From positions 1 to 39,365 of the forward strand of contig JACUUM010000023.1 in NCBI GenBank assembly GCA_014859305.1: a DNA stretch of 39,365 nucleotides, given 5' to 3'. Shown here piece after piece: positions 6,680 through 15,426 of the stretch (positions are counted from its first letter, which is position 1; the number at the start of each line of letters is the position of its first letter). This stretch comes from Coriobacteriia bacterium (GTDB lineage: Bacteria > Actinomycetota > Coriobacteriia > Anaerosomatales > Kmv31). The notes beneath the pieces were generated by a model, which ran no database searches, was not told where the DNA came from, and was given only the letters and a program-made list of their open reading frames with translations. Position numbers and translations under genes: made by a program.

Positions 6680-7882
6680 ATGGGCGACGTCATGCTCGTG
6701 TACGATCCCGCGATGGCCTCCTACGACCTGGGGCCCTGGCACCCGCTGCGGCCCGAGCGCTTCACGCTGGCCGTCTCGCTGATGCGCGCGCTGGGCCTGC
6801 TGGCCGAGGACGGAGCCCCGTCCTCGTCTGCTGCCCTCGCGGCGGGCTCCGGGGCGCGCGCTCGCGTCGTCGCGCCGGCGCCCGCGGAGGAGACCGATCT
6901 CCTGCGAGTGCACGACGCGCGCTACGTGGAGGCCGTGAAGCGCGCCTCGGCCGACCCGGGGGGCTTCGTGCCGGCGATGGGGCTGGGAAGCGGCGACAAC
7001 CCCGTGAGCGCCGGGATGCACGAGGCCGCCGCGCTCATCTGCGGCGGGGCGATCGCGGGCCTGCGAGCCGTCCTGTCCGGCCAGACGACCCGCTCCTTCA
7101 ACGTGGCCGGCGGCCTGCACCACGCGCACCGCTCTCGCGCCGCCGGCTTCTGCGTCTACAACGACCCCGCCGTCGCTATCGCGGCGGCCCTGGAGACGGA
7201 CCCCGGGCTTCGTCTCGCATACGTCGACGTCGACGCCCACCACGGGGACGGCGTCCAGGAGGCCTTCTACGCCGAGCCCCGCGTGCTGACGGCCTCCGTT
7301 CACGAGAGCGGCGCCCACCTCTTCCCCGGCACCGGCTTCGCCGACGAGACCGGCGCCGGGGCAGGCGCGGGGACCGCGCTCAACGTCCCGATGCCGCCTC
7401 TCGCCACGGACGCGTGCTACGAGCTCGCGATGCGCGACGCCGTCGAGCCGGCGGTGCGCTCGTTCTCGCCCGACGCGATCGTCGCCCAGCTCGGCGCGGA
7501 CTCGCACCACGCCGACCCGCTGACCACCTTGGGCCTCACCCTGCCCGGGTACCGCTCGGTGGTGCGGCGCGTCGTCGCGTTGGCCGACGAGCTGTGCGGG
7601 GGCCGCCTGGCGGCCTCGGGCGGCGGAGGCTACGGGGCGTACTCCGTGGTGCCGCGCGCTTGGGCGTGCGCTCTGGGCGAGCTGCTCGGCGTGGAGCCGG
7701 CCGAGGAGCTGCCGGCGGCTTGGCGCGAGGAGGCGCGTGCCGCGGCGGGCGGGCGCGACCCCGGCGGGCGGCTGACCGACGACGACCTCCTCGAGCTCGC
7801 GCCCGGACGAGAGGCGCTGCTGCTCGAGCAGGCGGCCGCCTCGGTCGCGCGCGTGCGCCGGGTCTCGCCGCTGCTCGCGTAG
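6680..7882 (+). CDS. acuC: AcuC-type histone deacetylase-family protein
   Basis: This 400-residue zinc-dependent deacetylase of the arginase/HDAC fold removes acyl groups from lysine side chains; in Bacillus, AcuC acts on acetylated acetyl-CoA synthetase. The catalytic His pair is H147-H148 in GGLHHAH, the zinc ligands fit D185 and H187 (DVDAHHGDG) and D274 (LGADSHH), and the catalytic Tyr is Y318 after the GGGG turn. The length matches AcuC. I chose the ATG at 6680 because GGGAGGGG lies 7 bases upstream and homology starts there. It is divergent from the citrate-branch operon and convergent with a YihY gene. The shared intergenic region might link acetyl-CoA consumption to deacetylation, but no AcuA-like acetyltransferase or acetyl-CoA synthetase is visible nearby. 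Confidence 0.9.
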   Translation: MGDVMLVYDPAMASYDLGPWHPLRPERFTLAVSLMRALGLLAEDGAPSSSAALAAGSGARARVVAPAPAEETDLLRVHDARYVEAVKRASADPGGFVPAMGLGSGDNPVSAGMHEAAALICGGAIAGLRAVLSGQTTRSFNVAGGLHHAHRSRAAGFCVYNDPAVAIAAALETDPGLRLAYVDVDAHHGDGVQEAFYAEPRVLTASVHESGAHLFPGTGFADETGAGAGAGTALNVPMPPLATDACYELAMRDAVEPAVRSFSPDAIVAQLGADSHHADPLTTLGLTLPGYRSVVRRVVALADELCGGRLAASGGGGYGAYSVVPRAWACALGELLGVEPAEELPAAWREEARAAAGGRDPGGRLTDDDLLELAPGREALLLEQAAASVARVRRVSPLLA

Positions 7883-7913
7883 GATCTTCCGGCCATGCGG
7901 GCCGCCCCCTAAC

Positions 7914-7939
7914 CGCCGGCGGTCTCGCCACCGTCGGCG
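7914..7939. terminator. Bidirectional hairpin between convergent genes
   Basis: A 10-bp stem with one G-T wobble (arms 7914-7923 and 7930-7939) and a 6-base loop lies between the convergent ends of the deacetylase gene (stop 7882) and the YihY gene (stop 7977). It has no T-run in either direction, which is usual in such GC-rich genomes. Its position suggests a shared terminator. Confidence 0.55.
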
Positions 7940-7976
7940 TGGACCACCTGTCCCTCGCCCAACGCGCCCGCCTCCC

Positions 7977-8885
7977 TCAGTCCCGCTCGGCGCAACCGGT
8001 GGCCGCGCTCCGGGCCGCGTCGCGCAGCGACCCGTGCGTGCACGCCCACACGTGCGTGAACTCGGCACCCAGCAGCACGACCTGACCGACGAGGTACGCC
8101 CACAGCAGCAGCACGGCCACCGAGCCCGCGGCTCCGTAAGCCGAGGCTATCGCCGTCCGCGAGAAGTACGCCCCCAGCGCCAGGTTGGCGAGACTGAACA
8201 GCGCGGCGGTGACGAGCGCGCCGAGGAGGGCGTCGCGCCAGGACACGTCCACGTCGGGCAGGACCTTGTAGACCAGGGCGAACATCGCGGCGACCAGCAG
8301 GAACGAGAGGGCGAAGCCGGCGGACTGCATCAGCAGCGGCGAGACCACCATCGAGGGCAGGAGCTCGACCAGCGTGGCGAGCGCCGCGTTGGACAGCGCC
8401 GCCGCCCCGAGCAGCACGACGGCGACGGCGACCATGAGGAACGACAGGGACCGCCGCCACAGCGTCTGCAGGAACCCCTCCGGGGGCGGCGCGGCCCAGA
8501 TGTGGTTGAGCGCCGCCTGGAGCTGCACGAACACGCCCGCCGCCCCGAGGAGCGAGATGCCCACCGCGATCAGCGTCGTGCCCGCTCCGGGCCGCGCCCG
8601 CGTCGCGGAGTCCAGGATCCCCTCCACGGCGGGCAGGGCGTCGGGCTGGAGCAAGCGTTGCGCCTGCCGCAGGATCTCGCCCCGGACCGCCTCTCGTTCG
8701 AACACGGTCCCCGCGACGGCCACGACGACCAGCATCAGCGGCGCCATCGACATCAGGGCGTAGTACGCCATCGCGGCGGCGATCCTCGGCGCGCCGTGAC
8801 GGCGCCACTGCCGCAGCGCCGAGGCCGACAGCCGCACCTCCGGCCTCCGCGAGAGGCCGGCCGTTATGCGCTTCAGGCGGTCCAC
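7977..8885 (-). CDS. YihY/BrkB-family integral membrane protein
   Basis: The 302-residue polytopic protein has about six membrane spans. It carries the family landmarks AMAYYALMSMAPLM near residue 40, GAAGVFVQLQAALNHIWA near 120, and YLVGQVVLLGAEFTHVWA near the C-terminus. The start is GTG with GGAGGGACGT just upstream. YihY/BrkB proteins were once called RNase BN in error; their transport role is still unclear, and a solute or lipid transport function is usually assumed. It is a single gene, about 70 bases after the start-proximal end of the unit upstream. Nothing unusual is seen. Confidence 0.9.
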   Translation of the reverse strand: MDRLKRITAGLSRRPEVRLSASALRQWRRHGAPRIAAAMAYYALMSMAPLMLVVVAVAGTVFEREAVRGEILRQAQRLLQPDALPAVEGILDSATRARPGAGTTLIAVGISLLGAAGVFVQLQAALNHIWAAPPPEGFLQTLWRRSLSFLMVAVAVVLLGAAALSNAALATLVELLPSMVVSPLLMQSAGFALSFLLVAAMFALVYKVLPDVDVSWRDALLGALVTAALFSLANLALGAYFSRTAIASAYGAAGSVAVLLLWAYLVGQVVLLGAEFTHVWACTHGSLRDAARSAATGCAERD

Positions 8886-8954
8886 ACGTCCCTCCGGGAG
8901 TGCGTCGCGTGGCTGCCGGTGCTTTCCACGTTTCCGCCCCTCGGAATCGGCCGC

Positions 8955-9668
8955 CTACGGCTCGAGCGCCCAGGCCGGGACGTACTCGTCCGCTAGGCGC
9001 AACACGTCGCGAGACCGCTCCCAGGCGGGATCCATGGCCGCCAACTCCCTGCGGAAGGCGGCGGAGTGGTCGTGATGGCGCGTATGGGCGAGCTCGTGCA
9101 GGATCACGCTGTGCACGGCCTCGCGGGGCAGGAACACCAGGTTGCGATTCAGGCTGACCGTCCCGCGCGACGAGCGGCTGCCCCACCTGGTGCGCTGACA
9201 GCGCACCGTCACGCGCGGCACCTCGCAACCGTGCTCGGCGGCGGCGGCCTGGAGTAGCGGCACCAGTCGCGCCCTCGCCGCGCGCCGCAGCCACCGGCGC
9301 AGCGCGGACAATGCATCGGCGCGGGCCGCGGCGCGCACAACGAGCTCACCGGCGGACTCGCGCGCGACCGCCGCGCTCTCGCTGGGCAGCAGCCTCACTC
9401 CCCATGCCTCGCCCGTCGCCCGGAACCGTACCTCGGCCGGGAGCAGCGCCGCGGCCCCGTCCAGGAGCGCCTCCCGGGCAGGAGCGACCCGCGCCAACGC
9501 GGCGGAGACCCACTCGGAGCGAGCCGCCAGCGCTTCATCGGCCAGTGTGCGGGGAACGCCGGGGGGCAGCGTGACGACCACCCCTTCGCGGGCGGAGACG
9601 CGGATGCGGACCCGCCGGGCGCGGGGGTGTACCCGGACGGAGTGCGGCGGCAGGCCGCCGGACGTCAT
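8955..9668 (-). CDS. YgjP/DUF45-type zinc metallopeptidase
   Basis: The 237-residue protein ends in a gluzincin-type active site HELAH (H191, E192, H195), with the third ligand probably H201 in DHSAAF. The preceding WGSRSSRGTVSLN segment is the family signature, in which most members have Cys where this one has R165. An N-terminal strand-rich part (IRVSAREGVVVTLP) is typical of YgjP/DUF45 proteins, annotated as M48-like metallopeptidases or the WLM/SprT-like group. The start ATG overlaps the stop of the upstream cell-wall-binding protein gene as ATGA, with translation coupling very likely. Its substrate is unknown. The loss of the signature Cys is the only odd point and does not affect the metal site. 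Confidence 0.85.
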   Translation of the reverse strand: MTSGGLPPHSVRVHPRARRVRIRVSAREGVVVTLPPGVPRTLADEALAARSEWVSAALARVAPAREALLDGAAALLPAEVRFRATGEAWGVRLLPSESAAVARESAGELVVRAAARADALSALRRWLRRAARARLVPLLQAAAAEHGCEVPRVTVRCQRTRWGSRSSRGTVSLNRNLVFLPREAVHSVILHELAHTRHHDHSAAFRRELAAMDPAWERSRDVLRLADEYVPAWALEP

Positions 9669-11173
9669 CCCTTGAAACCGAGGATCACGGCGACGGCCCG
9701 GCGCACGTCGCTGCCGACCGCCGACATGCCGCCGAAGCACACGGTCCGCTCGACCTCGGCGGCGTTCGCCGTGAGAGCGGCGGCGGCCGGGCCGGCGAGC
9801 CGGTCGGGGCGCGTCAACAGCAGCACGGAACCGCGCTCGGCGAGCGCGACGCCTCCGGAGAGCGCGTCGGGGAAGTCGGCGCCGGTGGCCAGCCCCGTCC
9901 CCTTCCAAGACAGCCCGCGCTCGGCGCTCCATGCCGCCACGGCAGCCGCCGTCTCGTACCGGTCGCGGCCCGCCAGCCGCCTCACCGACGGCGCGAGCGA
10001 CCGGACCGACTCGAGCACGGAACGCTCGAGGGCCGGGTCCCCGCCGAGCAGCACCGCCTCCGCCGGCGCCATGGCGCGAAGCGCGCGCTCGGTGGGCGCC
10101 GGCACGGAGCCGGGGCGCGCGAGCAGTATCGGCCGGACGCCTTCCGCGGAGGCCGGGGAGGCGGCCAGCGCGTCGGGGAAGGCGAGACCCGAGGCCACGA
10201 AGACCGTGCCGCCGGGGGTCTTGCCGCGCCCGCGTGCGGCCTCGACCGCCTCGGCCGCGGCCATCGCCGCCGTCTCGTACCGGTCCCGCCCGCCGACGCG
10301 TGTCACCGTGAAGCCCGGTCTCACCGCGGCGAGGGCGTCCTCGGCGGCCTTCGACACGGCCGCCTCGCCGCCGAGCAGGACGGCCCCGGTCGCGCCGAGC
10401 CGCCTGATCTCGGCGCGGACCGCCGAGGGGACGGCATCCGGTCGCACGAGCAGCACGGGCGCGTCGTGAGCGCCGGCCAGCGCCGCTCCGCCCAGCGCAT
10501 CGGGCCAGTCGGCTCCGGAGGCGATGACCACGGTCTCCACCGCTCCGGTCGCGAACGTGGAGCGCGACGCCTTGACGGCGGTCTCGTAGCGGTCGTAGCC
10601 GCGCACGGGCTCGACTTGGGCGAGGTAGTCCTCCTCGATGCCGAGGTAGCGGTAGGGGTAGTAGCCCGAGCCCCCCTCGAAGAAGGGGTAGGGCACGATC
10701 CTCGACACCGCCCCCTTGCTCGAGCCGCTCTCCTCGTACGAGACGTACTGCGTCTTGGACAGCGGGTCGACCCAGCCCACGAAGAGCGCCGCGTGCCCCG
10801 AGGTGGTGGTCGTCTTGGGCTTGAGGAGGATGTCGCCGGGGAGCAGGTCGTTCTTGCCTATGCGCTCGGAGACCCCGCGGAGCGTGTCTGTAGCCAGCGA
10901 GCGCGGCCGGCCGTCGGGCCACCGCAGGTTCCAGCACAACGACACGAAGCCCGAGCAGTCGGTGCGGTACCCGAGCGAGGAGTTCGCCACGCGCCCGCCG
11001 CTCTCGTCGGCCCAAGCCGTCTGGCTGTAGGGCACCCTCGCGTCCACCCAGACCTTGCCCCTGGCCAGCACCACGTCACGCGTGATGCCAAGGGCCGAGG
11101 GTGGAACGACGGCCGCCGCGAGGAGGGCGGCGAGGAGGCCGAGGAGGACCGTCGCGTGTGCGCGCTGCGTCAT
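9665..11173 (-). CDS. NlpC/P60-like secreted protein with three cell-wall-binding-2 repeats
   Basis: The 502-residue exported protein has a signal peptide at residues 1-29 (cleavage near ALG-ITRD). The N-terminal domain has TDCSGFVSLCW (Cys73) and GHAALFVG (His127), the arrangement of a papain-like NlpC/P60 or amidase domain. Three cell-wall-binding-2 repeats of about 100 residues follow, each opening with a DRYETA motif and ending in an LLGG- or FGG-type turn. Such repeats bind anionic wall polymers, so the protein is probably a wall-attached peptidoglycan hydrolase or peptidase. I chose the ATG at 11173, which has AGGTGA 9 bases upstream, over a GTG at 11185 with no spacing to a ribosome site. 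It is translationally coupled to the metallopeptidase gene. Catalytic activity is inferred from two residues only. Confidence 0.85.
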   Translation of the reverse strand: MTQRAHATVLLGLLAALLAAAVVPPSALGITRDVVLARGKVWVDARVPYSQTAWADESGGRVANSSLGYRTDCSGFVSLCWNLRWPDGRPRSLATDTLRGVSERIGKNDLLPGDILLKPKTTTTSGHAALFVGWVDPLSKTQYVSYEESGSSKGAVSRIVPYPFFEGGSGYYPYRYLGIEEDYLAQVEPVRGYDRYETAVKASRSTFATGAVETVVIASGADWPDALGGAALAGAHDAPVLLVRPDAVPSAVRAEIRRLGATGAVLLGGEAAVSKAAEDALAAVRPGFTVTRVGGRDRYETAAMAAAEAVEAARGRGKTPGGTVFVASGLAFPDALAASPASAEGVRPILLARPGSVPAPTERALRAMAPAEAVLLGGDPALERSVLESVRSLAPSVRRLAGRDRYETAAAVAAWSAERGLSWKGTGLATGADFPDALSGGVALAERGSVLLLTRPDRLAGPAAAALTANAAEVERTVCFGGMSAVGSDVRRAVAVILGFKG

Positions 11174-11216
11174 CGGCTGCGTCACCTGCTTCGACTAGGG
11201 TGCTCGCGACTCGGGT

Positions 11217-11246
11217 ATTGTACTGTAAGACGCTTCCAGATGTCGC
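11217..11246 (-). promoter_or_regulatory. Candidate promoter of the cell-wall-binding protein gene
   Basis: The minus strand reads GCGACA (11241-11246), 18 bases, then TACAAT (11217-11222), which match the -35 and -10 consensus at 4/6 and 5/6. Transcription would begin near 11210, about 37 bases before the ATG at 11173. This is one of the AT-richer spots in the region, which supports it. Confidence 0.5.
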
Positions 11247-11487
11247 CACCCGCGCAAGTGGCGGCGGCTTCGCCGGAACAGCAGGAGGACCGATGCGGGC
11301 AACGAACGGCCGCGCCCCCTCCTCCGGACAGGCACCCGAGCGGTGCGCGCCGGAAGCCGTGCACCATCCTCCGCGGTCCCCGGGGCCTCGGTCGCTCCCC
11401 GTGCCTCGAGGGGCAAGCGGCACGGGGGTTGCACTGGCCTGGTCAGCCGCGCCGTAACGTGGCGCGGGAGCCCTGGGGGTGTGTTCT
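11247..11487. other. Divergent intergenic region, no gene seen
   Basis: This stretch lies upstream of the PaaK-like gene. Frames that cross it lack family similarity and ribosome sites. For the plus strand only a weak TTGCAC (11429-11434) followed about 18-19 bases later by TAACGT could serve as a promoter. Several short GC palindromes occur, none of which I can assign. Confidence 0.4.
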
Positions 11488-13017
11488 ATGTCTATGCAGA
11501 GCGTCGTCATGTCCAAGCCGTCCCTCACTCGCCTGTTCATGTCCCGCGCTCCGGAGTCGCTCCATGTCAAGGGCGGAGCGAGCAACGCGGCCAGGGTCGT
11601 GCAGGCAGCCGTGACCCGAACCCGGGCGTACCCGGCGTTCCTCGGCGAGCACGGCGTCACGCCGGAACGCGCGCTCCGGCCCGAGGCCTTCGCCGAGCTG
11701 CCGCTGACGAGCAAGCGCACCTACGTGGAACGCTTCGCGCTCGACGAGTTGTGCCTGGACGGCAAGCTCACCTCGGCGTACACGATCGAGAAGAGCTCCG
11801 GTTACTCCGGCGGGTCGAACTACTGGTTCCGCACGCCGGAGGAGGACGCGCTCTTCCCTGCCTACATGGAGTTCGCGTTCCGGCAGTTCTACCGTATCGA
11901 CACCACGCCCACGCTCATCATCATCGGACTGGCGATGGGCACCTGGACGAGCGGCGAGAAGATGGCCCAGGCGCTGCGCGAGGTCGCGGCGACCGGCAAG
12001 TACCCGCTCACCATCACCTCGCCGGGCATCAACCTGGACGAGATCCTCGAGACGGTGAGGGACATCTCCCCCTACTACGGACAGACCGTGATCGTGGGGT
12101 ACCCGCCGTTCATGAAGTCCGTGATCGACGAGGGCATCGAGCGCGGCATCGACTGGGCCTCGCTCAACGTGCGGCTCGGGCTGGGCGGCGAGGGCTACTC
12201 CGAGGAGTGGCGCGCGCACGTCGCCTCCAAGATCGGCGTGGACACCAGCCGGGATCTGCTCGCCGTCTCTGGTGGCTACGGCGCCGCGGACCTCGGCATG
12301 TCAGTGGGCCGCGAGTACCCGCTGACCGTGCTCGTCCGGCAGCTCGCCACAGCCGACAGGGGGCTGGCCAGGGACCTCTTCGGCTCGGCCGAGGTCCCGA
12401 ACCTGTTCCAGTACAGCCCGTCGTCCTACTTCATAGAGGAGATCGAGTCCGAGCTCGTCTTCACGGTGCTCTCGGGCATCCCGCTGGTCCGCTACCGGAT
12501 CGGGGACCGCGGCGGCACCATGGGATTCGAGCACGTCATGCAGGTGCTCGACGGGCACGGCTACGACGCCGCGAGCCGCCTGGCCGACCTGGGGTACGAC
12601 CGGTCCGAGCTGTGGCAGCTCCCGTTCTTCTACTGCCTGGGCAGGACCGACGGGGCGATCATGGTGGGAGGCCTGAACGTGTACCCCGAGAATGTCGGGA
12701 CCGTGCTCCTCGAACTCGACGACGAGGAGCTCCTCGGCCACAAGATCGCCTCCGCGACCGGCGCCGACGAGTACAGCCAGCGGCTGCTCGTTCTGCTCGA
12801 GCACCGCGACGAGTCGCTGCCGCCGGAGGCCGCGGAACGCCTCGCCCGCGAGTACGCGCCGCTGATCGCCGAGGGCCTGAAGCGCGTCAACAAGGAGTAC
12901 CGGCGGCTCTCGGTGGCGGCTCCGGCCTTGGCGGAACCGGTGGTCAAGGTGTACGGGCGCGGCCGCGGCCCCTTCGCGGCCGACGCGGGCAAGATCAAGC
13001 GTAAGTACGTCGCATAG
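11488..13017 (+). CDS. PaaK-like adenylate-forming enzyme
   Basis: The 509-residue protein resembles phenylacetate-CoA ligase and related adenylate-forming enzymes, which activate a carboxylic acid with ATP. Motifs in order are the P-loop-like KSSGYSGGS near residue 110, GGYGAADLG near 265 in place of the family YGxSE, YRIGDRGG near 340, and GRTDGAIMVGGLNVYPENV near 390. A C-terminal domain with a basic KIKRKYV end could carry the catalytic lysine. The start could be ATG 11488, GTG 11479 or a later Met; no strong ribosome site decides this. It stands alone between a divergent wall-protein unit and a sensor phosphatase. The substrate is unknown. The family is likely; a CoA-ligase activity is only inferred. 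Confidence 0.75.
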   Translation: MSMQSVVMSKPSLTRLFMSRAPESLHVKGGASNAARVVQAAVTRTRAYPAFLGEHGVTPERALRPEAFAELPLTSKRTYVERFALDELCLDGKLTSAYTIEKSSGYSGGSNYWFRTPEEDALFPAYMEFAFRQFYRIDTTPTLIIIGLAMGTWTSGEKMAQALREVAATGKYPLTITSPGINLDEILETVRDISPYYGQTVIVGYPPFMKSVIDEGIERGIDWASLNVRLGLGGEGYSEEWRAHVASKIGVDTSRDLLAVSGGYGAADLGMSVGREYPLTVLVRQLATADRGLARDLFGSAEVPNLFQYSPSSYFIEEIESELVFTVLSGIPLVRYRIGDRGGTMGFEHVMQVLDGHGYDAASRLADLGYDRSELWQLPFFYCLGRTDGAIMVGGLNVYPENVGTVLLELDDEELLGHKIASATGADEYSQRLLVLLEHRDESLPPEAAERLAREYAPLIAEGLKRVNKEYRRLSVAAPALAEPVVKVYGRGRGPFAADAGKIKRKYVA

Positions 13018-13109
13018 CGCGCGGTCCGCACTGGCGCTCCGCCGATCGAGCGTGAGGCAGCAGGCCGCCGCCGACGGGGAAGCCGGAGCGGAAGGGGTCG
13101 GGGCGCGTC

Positions 13110-15398
13110 ATGATAGAGGCCGTCTCGCTGCTGCCGCTGAGCGCGGCCATCCTCAGCGCGGCGCTGATCGTCACGGCCGGCCTCGCCCCCCGGCGCCGGA
13201 CGCTCGCGTGGGTGTTCTTCCTCGCGTTGAACGTCTCGACGCTGCTGTGGTCGCTCGCCTACTTCATGCAGCTGAACTGGGGGAGCTACGTCGACCCGGC
13301 GCTGGCCGTGTACGATTCGCCGGACTACGCGCTGATCTGGCTCACCTCGCTCGGCGTCGCCGGCGCGCCCACGTATTGGTTCCTGTTCGCCGCAGCGGAC
13401 GCCCGAAGGGCCTTCTGGACGAGCGGGCGCGGTATCGCGCTCGCACACGTCCCCTTGCTGTACACGATCGCCGTGTCGGTGACCAACCCGTCGCACAGGC
13501 TGTTCCTGGCGGAGGGGCCGAACGGCTTGCAGACCTACGGCCCCTTGGCGCCGCCTCACTTCGCCGCCACGTTCCTGCTCGTCGGCGCCGGCATCTACCT
13601 GATCGTCGCGCGACCGCTCTCCAGCGGGACCGCGACCGGCCGCCGCAGGGCACTGATGCTGGGGGGCGCCACGCTGCTGACGATGGCCGGCGGGGTGTTC
13701 TTCGCCGTCCGTCTGCTGGCCAACGACCCCCTGCCGATCAACCCCACGCCCGTGCTCTTCCCGCTGGTCAACCTGGTGCTCGCGTACCAGGTCATGCGCG
13801 GGGAGCTCGGCGACATCGTGCCGCTGTCCACGCTCTCGTCGATCATGGAGAACACCGACGCCCACCTGGCCTTCCTGGGCCGGGAGTACACGATCCTCTC
13901 GGCGAACAGCGCGTTCATCCGCCGCTCGGGCCACTCCGAGGCCGAGCTCCTGGGGCACGGGTACTTCGAGCTCTTCCCCGACCCTTCGCGCGAGGAGCTC
14001 TTCGACCGGGTCCGCGACACGGGGGAGGCGCTCGAGAGGCACGCCGACAGGTCGCACTTCCGCGAGTCCTCGCCGCGTTCCGTGTCCTACTGGGACTGGT
14101 CGCTCTCGCCCGTGACGGACTCCTCGGGTGAGCTCCAAGGGCTCGTGCTGTCCCTGCTGGACGTGACGGAGTCGATCCGGGAGAGGGAGCTCAGCGATAC
14201 GCTGAACGAGCTCAGCGGGCGCGTGCACGCGGGGTTCGCCTCGGACGAGGCGCTGTGCTCGGCCATAGCCGCGGCCGCCGACGCCATCGGCTGCGAGTCC
14301 TCGGCGATAGCGATGCGCAGGGACGACCAGTGGCGCGTGATGCAGCACTGCGAGCGCCCCGGAGCGTCCTGGGAGCCCTTCTCCACCGAGGACTTCCCCC
14401 ACGTGGCCCTGGCGATACGGGCCGCCGCGACGGTCGGCGTGGAGGACACGCTCAACGACGAGCGGCTGAACCCTTACATGATGAAGGCGCTGGGCGTGCG
14501 CGCCGCGCTCGTGGTGCCGCTGCTGGCGCTGCCCGAGCCGGAAGGGGCTCTGGCCTTCAACGTGCACTCCGCGCCGACGCGGTTCTCCCCCGCACAGGTC
14601 GATTTCGCTCAGCGGCTCGCCTCCGTGGTCACGCTCGCCTCCGAGAACGCGAGGATGTACCAGAGCGAGCGCATGATCGCCGTGACGCTGCAGGAGAGCA
14701 TGCTCAACGTGCCGCGCAAGATACGGGGGGTCGAGTTCGGGCACGCCTACCGCTCCGCGAGCGAGTCGGCGCTCGTCGGAGGGGACTTCTACGACCTGTT
14801 CGAGATCGACGACCGGCGGGTCGCGATACTGATCGGGGACGTCTCGGGCAAGGGGATCGAGGCCGCGGTGACCACCTCGCTCATCAAGAACACGATCCGG
14901 GCGAGCGCCTACGAGGAGCCCTCTCCGGCGGCGGTGCTCAACAAGACGAACGAGATCGTGCGCGTGCAGACCGAGATCGAGCTCTTCGCCACGGCGTTCC
15001 TCGCGGTCCTCGAGCACACGGAGGGCGCGATCACCTACGCGAGCGCGGGTCACCCGCCCGCGCTGCTGCTCGCCCCCGGCGGCGAGGTCCGACTGCTGGC
15101 CGAGCACTCGACGCTGCTCGGCACGTTCGAGAACACGACGTTCGACGAGACGGTGGATTCGATGGCCCCCGGCGAGGTGCTCGTGCTGTACACCGACGGC
15201 GTGACCGAGGCGCGCCGGGACGGCCGCATGCTGGGCGAGCAGGGGTTGGAGGAGATCCTGCGCGGGGCGACCGGCCGCAGTCCCGAGGAGGTGGTCCGCG
15301 CGGTCTTCGACGGCGTCCTGCGCTTCACCCACGGCCAGCTCTCCGACGACCTGGCGCTCCTGGCGATCCGCCTCGCGCAGCAGGAGCCGGCGCGCTGA
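13110..15398 (+). CDS. Membrane sensor PP2C-type serine phosphatase (7TM-PAS-GAF-SpoIIE)
   Basis: The 762-residue regulator has about seven membrane spans at residues 5-230, matching the histidine-kinase N-terminal 7TM module. A PAS domain follows at about 245-365, a GAF domain at about 370-530, and a C-terminal PP2C/SpoIIE phosphatase domain at about 555-755. The phosphatase has GGDFYD, GDVSGKG, SAGHPP and YTDGVTEAR, and so keeps the metal-binding aspartates. Proteins of this RsbU-like class dephosphorylate an anti-anti-sigma factor and so release an alternative sigma factor under stress. No anti-sigma or STAS gene lies in the window, so the partner is elsewhere. The membrane module suggests it senses a small ligand or a membrane state. 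It follows the adenylate-forming gene by 92 bases on the same strand. Confidence 0.9.
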   Translation: MIEAVSLLPLSAAILSAALIVTAGLAPRRRTLAWVFFLALNVSTLLWSLAYFMQLNWGSYVDPALAVYDSPDYALIWLTSLGVAGAPTYWFLFAAADARRAFWTSGRGIALAHVPLLYTIAVSVTNPSHRLFLAEGPNGLQTYGPLAPPHFAATFLLVGAGIYLIVARPLSSGTATGRRRALMLGGATLLTMAGGVFFAVRLLANDPLPINPTPVLFPLVNLVLAYQVMRGELGDIVPLSTLSSIMENTDAHLAFLGREYTILSANSAFIRRSGHSEAELLGHGYFELFPDPSREELFDRVRDTGEALERHADRSHFRESSPRSVSYWDWSLSPVTDSSGELQGLVLSLLDVTESIRERELSDTLNELSGRVHAGFASDEALCSAIAAAADAIGCESSAIAMRRDDQWRVMQHCERPGASWEPFSTEDFPHVALAIRAAATVGVEDTLNDERLNPYMMKALGVRAALVVPLLALPEPEGALAFNVHSAPTRFSPAQVDFAQRLASVVTLASENARMYQSERMIAVTLQESMLNVPRKIRGVEFGHAYRSASESALVGGDFYDLFEIDDRRVAILIGDVSGKGIEAAVTTSLIKNTIRASAYEEPSPAAVLNKTNEIVRVQTEIELFATAFLAVLEHTEGAITYASAGHPPALLLAPGGEVRLLAEHSTLLGTFENTTFDETVDSMAPGEVLVLYTDGVTEARRDGRMLGEQGLEEILRGATGRSPEEVVRAVFDGVLRFTHGQLSDDLALLAIRLAQQEPAR

Positions 15399-15410
15399 GC
15401 CGATAGCGAC

Positions 15411-15426
15411 GGCGGCTCATGCCGCC
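15411..15426. terminator. Hairpin at a convergent junction with a stop codon in its loop
   Basis: GGCGGC and GCCGCC form a perfect 6-bp stem around the loop TCAT. The loop holds the stop codon (TCA, read on the minus strand) of the methyltransferase gene. The stem begins 12 bases after the phosphatase stop. It may serve as a shared terminator for both converging genes. The stem is short. Confidence 0.4.

Noticed and set aside
12630-15332. Open frame of 900 codons on the minus strand opposite the sensor phosphatase
   Set aside because: The product is rich in Arg, Gln, Val and Asp without any domain, while the plus-strand frame has clear PAS, GAF and SpoIIE motifs.
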